From assembly GCA_005884925.1 (NCBI GenBank), contig VAYU01000025.1, positions 16,259-80,258 of the forward strand: a stretch of 64,000 bases of DNA. Reading direction: 5' to 3'. The notes below the pieces were generated by a model. That model saw nothing but the letters and a program-made list of their open reading frames with translations, was not told the DNA's origin and did not search any database. Of this stretch, positions 59,217 through 64,000 are shown one piece after another. Both the position numbers and the translations under genes were made by a program. Position 1 is the first letter of the stretch. The number at the start of each line of letters is the position of its first letter. Source of the DNA: Actinomycetota bacterium. GTDB lineage: Bacteria > Actinomycetota > UBA4738 > HRBIN12.

Positions 59217-60599
59217 TCAGGCGTGCGGGGAGTCCTGCACGCCACCGAGGACGATCTCCAGCGCCTCGTACGCCGCGAGCACGTCCCGACGATCCGCGGG
59301 CTCGGGCACAGACTCGTCGGACGCGCGGAGGATCATCTCGGCCTCGAGGCCGAGGACCCCGCGCTCCCGCCCGTCCCCGAGGGCGAGCGCGACCTTCGCC
59401 AGGTTCTCCAGCTGCCGGATCAAGACCGCGGGCATCCCGCGGGCCGACTGCCGGATCTTGTCCGAGGCCTTCCGCACCAAACCGTCGAACGTGACCGTCC
59501 GATCCACCAGGCGCACCACACCCTCGGGATCTCGGTAGAGCCCGCTGGGCAGGGAACCGCGGCCGGCCCGACACAGACAGTCTCCGAGCCAATCGATGCA
59601 CGTGAGGGCGGTGAACGGATCGTTCACGGCCGGTGAGATCGCCCGGATCGCCACCTCGACGAGCTGGTCCACCGCGAAGCCGAGATCCTGCGTGAGCGTG
59701 CGGCTAGAGCCGACGATGTGGGCACGATCCAGCGTGTCGGTGACCACCTCCGTGGCATCGACGGGCCAGACGCGAGCGAGGGGTTGCCCCTCCACGACGA
59801 AGTGGCCGGGACGATGGAGCAGTTGGATCGTCGCGCTCGCGGACGCTGCGATCCGCACGAGCTGCTCGTGCCCGACGCTCTGCAGGAACCCGGCGGTTCG
59901 CGCCCGGACGAGCCCGCTCGCCTCGCCGAGCCGCGCGGACAGCTCACGTGCCTCGACGTCCGGGTCCCGATGTTCGGGCAGCATCCGCGCCGCCTCCTCC
60001 TTGAGCGAGTCGAGCGTCGACCGGAAATCGCGCGCGATCCCGGCGATCACGGAGGTGACCTGGATCGAGGTCGCGACGTGATGGATGAAGTAGATGAGGA
60101 CCCCGAGGTCGCCGAGCGTGAGGACGAGCGCGACCGTGACCGACAGGTGTGGGACGAACGCGGCGGATCCGTGGGCGACCGATCCGAGGGTCAGGACCGA
60201 GTAGACGAACGTCCCGACGAACGCGCCGAGGCTCACCTGCGTGCCGACATCACGGATGAAGTTCCGCAACATGCGGGGGCCGAACTGCTGTGAGGCGAGC
60301 TGAAGCGCCAGGATCGTGATGGAGAACATCACGCCCGCGACGGTGATCACGGCGGCGGCGATGCCGATGAGCACCTGACGCGAGGCATCGGCCTCGCCGG
60401 CGATCGCCCATCCCGGCAGCGACATGCTCCCGTTCGCGATCGCTCGGTCGAAGCGGTAGGTGATACCGAACAGCAGGACCGCCGCCGCCACCATCGCCGC
60501 CGGAACGACCCAAAGCGTCGTGCGCAGAGCCTCACGACGCCAGGGAGCGAGCAACGAGCGCGGCCTTCCCGGCCCCCGGGATCTCCTGCTCTCCGTCAT
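59217..60599 (-). CDS. DUF2254 membrane protein
   Basis: A 460-aa member of the DUF2254 family (predicted membrane proteins of unknown function). The N-terminal half has four helices (about 28-50, 75-100, 120-142, 150-172) with the family segment GVMFSITILALQLASQQFGPRMLRNF. The soluble C-terminal half contains VDQLVEVAIRAISPAVNDPFTA, the most conserved stretch of this family. ATG at 60599; no clear promoter found, though GTGAGG upstream may serve as a weak ribosome site. Divergent from the next gene across 172 nt, which hold no other feature I can support. Confidence 0.9.
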   Translation of the reverse strand: MTESRRSRGPGRPRSLLAPWRREALRTTLWVVPAAMVAAAVLLFGITYRFDRAIANGSMSLPGWAIAGEADASRQVLIGIAAAVITVAGVMFSITILALQLASQQFGPRMLRNFIRDVGTQVSLGAFVGTFVYSVLTLGSVAHGSAAFVPHLSVTVALVLTLGDLGVLIYFIHHVATSIQVTSVIAGIARDFRSTLDSLKEEAARMLPEHRDPDVEARELSARLGEASGLVRARTAGFLQSVGHEQLVRIAASASATIQLLHRPGHFVVEGQPLARVWPVDATEVVTDTLDRAHIVGSSRTLTQDLGFAVDQLVEVAIRAISPAVNDPFTALTCIDWLGDCLCRAGRGSLPSGLYRDPEGVVRLVDRTVTFDGLVRKASDKIRQSARGMPAVLIRQLENLAKVALALGDGRERGVLGLEAEMILRASDESVPEPADRRDVLAAYEALEIVLGGVQDSPHA

Positions 60600-60771
60600 C
60601 GCCGGCCTCACCCGCCCAGTCAGTATCGATGCCGACCAGTCTTCCCGGCGCGCCTGCGTGACCGGTGCATCGTACCCCGCAACGGATGCCGGGAGCGTCA
60701 CGGATCGCTTCACGAACTCGCAACGAGCAGATGCCAGGAACGCGCCGGACGCCTGGTAGCCTCGTCGCGAT

Positions 60772-61515
60772 TTGGCAACCGAGGACAAGACCCCGCTCCG
60801 GGAGGGCGCGCCTTCCAACTCCGGGCGAACAACCAAGACCGCAGATCGGTCGAAGGTCGCCCGGAACCGCGTCATCGCCGGCGTCGTCGCTGTCGTCGTG
60901 GTGCTCATCGCGATCTTCCTGTTGACGCGCGGCGGCGGTGTCCTCCAGAACATCATCAATCCGCCCCCACCTCCGGGCAAGGTCAACTTCCAGCTGAAGA
61001 ACTCGACCTTCATCGCCACGCAGCTCGAGGGCGACATCCAGGCGCAGAAGGATGGAGCGAAGGCCACGGCCGTGGCCGTGCGGAACCAGCTGGATGTGCT
61101 GTTCGACAAGGCGTACGTGGATCCCGGCTCCTGGGGAGACACGGGCGAGATCGGGAACCTCTTCACGGACGGCGCCAAAGCCCAGCTGAAGGATGACGTC
61201 GCGACCATCACGCTCGGGGCCAACGCCGGTGGCACGTACGATTCCGTCGACCCTGGGAAAAGCACGATGCGGGTGCGCACGTTGACCGACCCGCACGGGA
61301 ACGCGCTGCGCTCGGCGGCGGACATCTCGTTCACCGGTCTCGCGAAGCACGACGACGGCACCTACACAGAGATCACCGTGACCGGAACCTTCTTCTTCGT
61401 GAAGGACGGCGACACGTGGAAGATCGAAGGCTATCGATTGGACCGCACGGAGAAGCACGCGAAGGCGCCGGTGTCCCGCTCACCGACCGGCTCACCGACC
61501 GGGGTGGCCTCATGA
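60772..61515 (+). CDS. Single-pass membrane protein with Mce-associated/NTF2-like external domain
   Basis: A 247-aa protein: cytoplasmic basic segment (1-33), one membrane helix (about 34-52), a Pro-rich neck (NPPPPPG) and an external domain of about 170 residues whose last part (GTYTEITVTGTFFFVKDGDTWKIEGYRLDR) has the NTF2-like closing pattern of Mce-associated proteins. No enzymatic motif. TTG at 60772 is the only start before the basic segment; TAGCCT (60757-60762) ends 9 nt upstream. ATGA overlap with the LytR-CpsA-Psr gene suggests the two act together at the cell envelope. Confidence 0.75.
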   Translation: MATEDKTPLREGAPSNSGRTTKTADRSKVARNRVIAGVVAVVVVLIAIFLLTRGGGVLQNIINPPPPPGKVNFQLKNSTFIATQLEGDIQAQKDGAKATAVAVRNQLDVLFDKAYVDPGSWGDTGEIGNLFTDGAKAQLKDDVATITLGANAGGTYDSVDPGKSTMRVRTLTDPHGNALRSAADISFTGLAKHDDGTYTEITVTGTFFFVKDGDTWKIEGYRLDRTEKHAKAPVSRSPTGSPTGVAS

Positions 61516-62465
61516 CCCGACGGTTCGTCGCGGTCCTGTTGGTCATGGCCGCGTGGGTGGCGGGAACGGTCGCCGGCTCGCTCGGCGGCACGCCCGCCGC
61601 CGCGTCCTCGCCCGGGATCGCGATCGGGAAAGCCCACGCGGACTACACCCCGTCGTTGACCGGCTCCAAGCCGATCGTGATCCTCGCCGTCGGCAGCGGC
61701 GCGCGTCCTGGCGACGATGTGCTGCACTCCCTCTCGGACTCGCTCCACCTGATCTTCCTGAACCCCGACCAGCAGCGGGCGACGCTCGTCGGGATCCCGC
61801 GCGACTCGTGGGTCGACATCCCCGGACATGGCAGCAACAAGATCAACAGCGCGCTGGCAGATGGCGGTCCCGATCTGATGGTCCAGACGATCGAAACGCG
61901 TTTCGGTGTCCACATCGACTACTGGGCGATCACGACGTTCTGGGGTTTCAAGGACATGATCGACAAGATCGGCGGCCTGGTCGTGAACGTTCCGTTCCGG
62001 ATGTACGACCCGCCCTATTCGGGCGTGGACCTCAAGGCCGGTGTTCAGCGGCTGAGCGGTGACCAAGCCCTCGCGATGGCTCGCGACCGGCACAGCTTGC
62101 TGGCGGGTGACTTCGGGCGGCAAGAAGACGGCGGACGGCTGATCCTCGCCGCGCTCGCGCAGTTCAAGAAGGAGTTCGACGCCGACCCGGCCAGCCTCTT
62201 CAACTGGATCGGCGCCGGCTGGACCCACATGAACACATCCTTGACCATCGACGACGTGATGCTGCTCGCCTATACGGCGACCGCCCAACCCGGCGGCGGC
62301 GTCCAGAACATCGTCCTTCCCGGGAGCTCGCAGACGCTCGGCGGAACCTCGGCCGTCGCGCTCAACGATGCGGCGGTCTCGGCGATCTTCAACGACGTCA
62401 CCCCCGACGGCATCGTCTCCAAGAGGAACGTGCCGCCGAGTCCTACCACCAACCAACCGCGCTAG
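61512..62465 (+). CDS. LytR-CpsA-Psr family protein
   Basis: A 317-aa LCP protein. LCP enzymes transfer glycopolymers such as arabinogalactan or teichoic acids from a polyprenyl carrier to peptidoglycan. A signal anchor (about 5-25) precedes the LCP domain with the hallmark GIPRDSWVDIPGHGSNKINSA (about 95-115: Arg and Asp that hold Mg and pyrophosphate) and the late LSGDQALAMARDRHS segment with its Arg residues. The length is short for the family, with no C-terminal LytR_C domain. ATG at 61512 in ATGA overlap with the preceding gene. Confidence 0.92.
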   Translation: MTRRFVAVLLVMAAWVAGTVAGSLGGTPAAASSPGIAIGKAHADYTPSLTGSKPIVILAVGSGARPGDDVLHSLSDSLHLIFLNPDQQRATLVGIPRDSWVDIPGHGSNKINSALADGGPDLMVQTIETRFGVHIDYWAITTFWGFKDMIDKIGGLVVNVPFRMYDPPYSGVDLKAGVQRLSGDQALAMARDRHSLLAGDFGRQEDGGRLILAALAQFKKEFDADPASLFNWIGAGWTHMNTSLTIDDVMLLAYTATAQPGGGVQNIVLPGSSQTLGGTSAVALNDAAVSAIFNDVTPDGIVSKRNVPPSPTTNQPR

Positions 62466-62471
62466 TTCGGT

Positions 62472-63515
62472 TCAGAGCTTCGTCACGACGTACCCGACGT
62501 ACCCGATGTAGAACGCGCCTTGCACCAGGAGGAGGGGCGCGGACAGCCGCCCGCGGATCCGCAGCGTCAGGTACAGGACGGAGCCTGCGATGAGCGCGAC
62601 GCAGGCCGCGACCAATGCCTCGTGGGCGAGCTCCCATGGCGTGAGCAGGAGTCCCACCGTCACCGGGAACGATGACTGGAACACCATGGCGCCGGTCATG
62701 TTGCCCATCGCCAACGTGTCCTTGTTCCGGCGCACCCACAGGACGCTGTTGAACTTCTCAGGGAGCTCCGTCGCGAGCGGGGCGACCAGGAGCGAGAACG
62801 CGAGCGGCGGCAGACCCGCCGCCTTCCCGAGGTTGCCCACGGCGTCGACGAAGAGCTTCGCCCCGCCCACCATGAGGATCAACCCGACGGTGACCTGAAC
62901 GAAGGGCGCGGCCGTCGAGCGCTCGAGGGTCCACGCCGGGAGGCTCCGCACGCCCATCCGAAGCACCACCCACAGGCGGAGCGGCCGGATGTCGTTCCCG
63001 CTCTCCTCGCTCTCGGGTTGCGGCGCCTGGAAGTGCCGTCGCACGTAATACGCGTACCCCACGACCAGCACGATCGCGAGGCACACGTCGATCGTGCGAA
63101 CGTGGAGCAGCCCGGCGACCATCGCCAGGGCGTACATCACCAGGAAATAACCCAGATCCTGGTGTATCACGCGCCGGTCGATATCCAGATCGAGGCTCCG
63201 ACGCCCGCCACGGCCGTAGAACAGGACCGCGACCCCGATCACGACCATCGCGAGCGTCGTCAGCATGAATGGCGCTCCCAGGATGGCGCCGATCCCGATC
63301 TCATCGCCGGCCTCGTGTCCCGAGACGATCGCGACGATCGGCAGCAGGGTCTCGGGCAGGGCGGTCCCGATCGCGGCGAGGACAGAGCCGACGGCTCCCT
63401 CCGACAGGCCGAACCCCTCGCCGACCCACTCGATGCCGTTCGTGAAGAGCTCCGCCGCAACGAGGATGATCAAGAGAGAAGCGACCAGGAAGACCCAATC
63501 CATGTGGCGGGCCAT
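62472..63515 (-). CDS. Sodium/calcium exchanger family (CaCA) membrane protein
   Basis: A 347-aa cation/calcium antiporter with two inverted repeats of five helices. The alpha-1 motif is GTALPETLLP (about 44-53) and the alpha-2 motif is APLATELPEKFNS (about 245-257), each providing the conserved Pro-Glu pair for ion binding; the repeats are joined by a charged loop (QAPQPESEESGND). ATG at 63515 (MARHMDW) is preferred; ATG at 63503 is possible. It is convergent with the LCP gene and divergent from the helicase across 118 nt. Confidence 0.88.
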   Translation of the reverse strand: MARHMDWVFLVASLLIILVAAELFTNGIEWVGEGFGLSEGAVGSVLAAIGTALPETLLPIVAIVSGHEAGDEIGIGAILGAPFMLTTLAMVVIGVAVLFYGRGGRRSLDLDIDRRVIHQDLGYFLVMYALAMVAGLLHVRTIDVCLAIVLVVGYAYYVRRHFQAPQPESEESGNDIRPLRLWVVLRMGVRSLPAWTLERSTAAPFVQVTVGLILMVGGAKLFVDAVGNLGKAAGLPPLAFSLLVAPLATELPEKFNSVLWVRRNKDTLAMGNMTGAMVFQSSFPVTVGLLLTPWELAHEALVAACVALIAGSVLYLTLRIRGRLSAPLLLVQGAFYIGYVGYVVTKL

Positions 63516-63621
63516 GCTCGCAGGGGTGCTAGGGTCTCGCAACCGATGGGCCGCGCGGGGCGACCCAGCGATCCGGTCTCCTCTCCGAGATGGCCGGTCG
63601 GGCGACGTCGCCGGACCCTCG

Positions 63622-63627
63622 TAGCCT
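63622..63627 (+). promoter_or_regulatory. Leaderless-type -10 box of the helicase gene
   Basis: TAGCCT, exactly 6 nt before the GTG at 63634; no Shine-Dalgarno. Confidence 0.5.
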
Positions 63628-63633
63628 GGGCCG

Positions 63634-64000
63634 GTGGACCCGCAGGCGTTCCTCGATCACCTGACCGCCGATCCCGAGGTCGACGGGTCGCTGGTGCACG
63701 TACAGGAACTCCCCGCACGACCACCCCTCGTGCAGCCGTTCCCCGCGGGTTTCCCTGAGGTGCTGGTCGGACGCCTCGGCTTGCTCGGCATCGACGGGCT
63801 CTATCCGCACCAGGCCGAAGGATTGGCGGCGCTGGCGGACGGGCGTGACGTGATGCTTGCCACCGGCACCGCCAGCGGCAAGTCGCTCGTGTACCAGGTG
63901 GCGTTCGCGCAGGCCGCGCTCACGGTCCCCAAGGCCACCGCGCTGTTCCTGTTCCCGACGAAGGCCCTCGCGCGCGACCAGCTCCGGTCCGTCCGGTCGC
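63634..64000 (+). CDS. DEAD/DEAH-box helicase, N-terminal fragment (cut by window edge)
   Basis: The first 122 codons of a superfamily 2 helicase. They contain a Q-motif-like LYPHQAEGLAAL, the Walker A motif ATGTASGKSLVYQ (about residues 82-94) and motif Ia FPTKALARDQ (about 110-119). This pattern, with TGTASGKS in motif I, matches the YprA/MrfA-type repair helicases, such as Mycobacterium Rv3649. The rest lies beyond the window. Confidence 0.88.
   Translation, partial: MDPQAFLDHLTADPEVDGSLVHVQELPARPPLVQPFPAGFPEVLVGRLGLLGIDGLYPHQAEGLAALADGRDVMLATGTASGKSLVYQVAFAQAALTVPKATALFLFPTKALARDQLRSVRS

Noticed and set aside
1-64000. Mobile elements, prophage, rRNA operons or CRISPR arrays
   Set aside because: No transposase, integrase, terminal repeats, phage genes, rRNA sequence or repeat-spacer pattern was seen on either strand.

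Overview
The window is high-GC chromosomal DNA from a bacterium that looks like a deep or poorly sampled member of the Actinomycetota. The evidence is gene order. The minus-strand run DUF2342 metalloprotease - tilS - hpt ... folE ... folP - folB - folK ... DUF2520 follows the Mycobacterium Rv3626c-Rv3603c order (ftsH is missing). A topA - MFS/thymidylate kinase fusion - holB run and a KimA-like permease - trkA - trkA - OB-fold protein neighbourhood are also actinobacterial. I see no rRNA, insertion sequence, prophage or CRISPR array. There is one tRNA, tRNA-Thr(CGT). Many genes have a TAnnnT box 6-8 nt before the start codon and no Shine-Dalgarno sequence, which suggests widespread leaderless transcription.

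Layout. 1-4.8 kb: folate operon (folP, an alpha/beta-hydrolase fold protein, folB, folK, a zinc-ribbon membrane protein, DUF2520), read leftwards. 4.8-9.9 kb: an inserted regulatory block made of a membrane beta-propeller protein, an ECF sigma factor and a divergent 1166-aa adenylate cyclase/ATPase. 9.9-14.9 kb: folE, a membrane DnaJ-domain protein, a lipoprotein, hpt, tilS, DUF2342 metalloprotease, an Ala/Pro-rich membrane protein. 15-18.2 kb: tRNA-Thr, a universal-stress-protein/UbiB-kinase fusion, two membrane proteins.

18.2-36 kb is the most unusual part. Seven paralogous integral-membrane HPK7-type histidine kinases lie here, six of them in one translationally coupled tandem operon (23.0-35.6 kb). 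With them are a NarL-type response regulator, a receiver-HTH-adenylate cyclase fusion divergent from it, a UspA protein and a stand-alone receiver. I read this as one signalling system in which many sensors feed few outputs, one transcriptional, one cAMP and one phosphate-sink or adaptor output.

36-44.6 kb: a proline-rich membrane sensor-like protein, holB, the MFS-tmk fusion, topA, a DedA protein and a GNAT acetyltransferase. 44.6-56.8 kb: a potassium-homeostasis island with two KimA-like APC transporters, each next to its own KdpD/KdpE-type two-component system, two TrkA subunits between them, and shared 11-bp-phased operator repeats; no KdpFABC is present. 56.8-64 kb: a proton-pumping pyrophosphatase, a DUF2254 membrane protein, a Mce-associated-like protein coupled to a LytR-CpsA-Psr protein, a cation/calcium exchanger and the start of a DEAD/DEAH helicase cut by the window edge.
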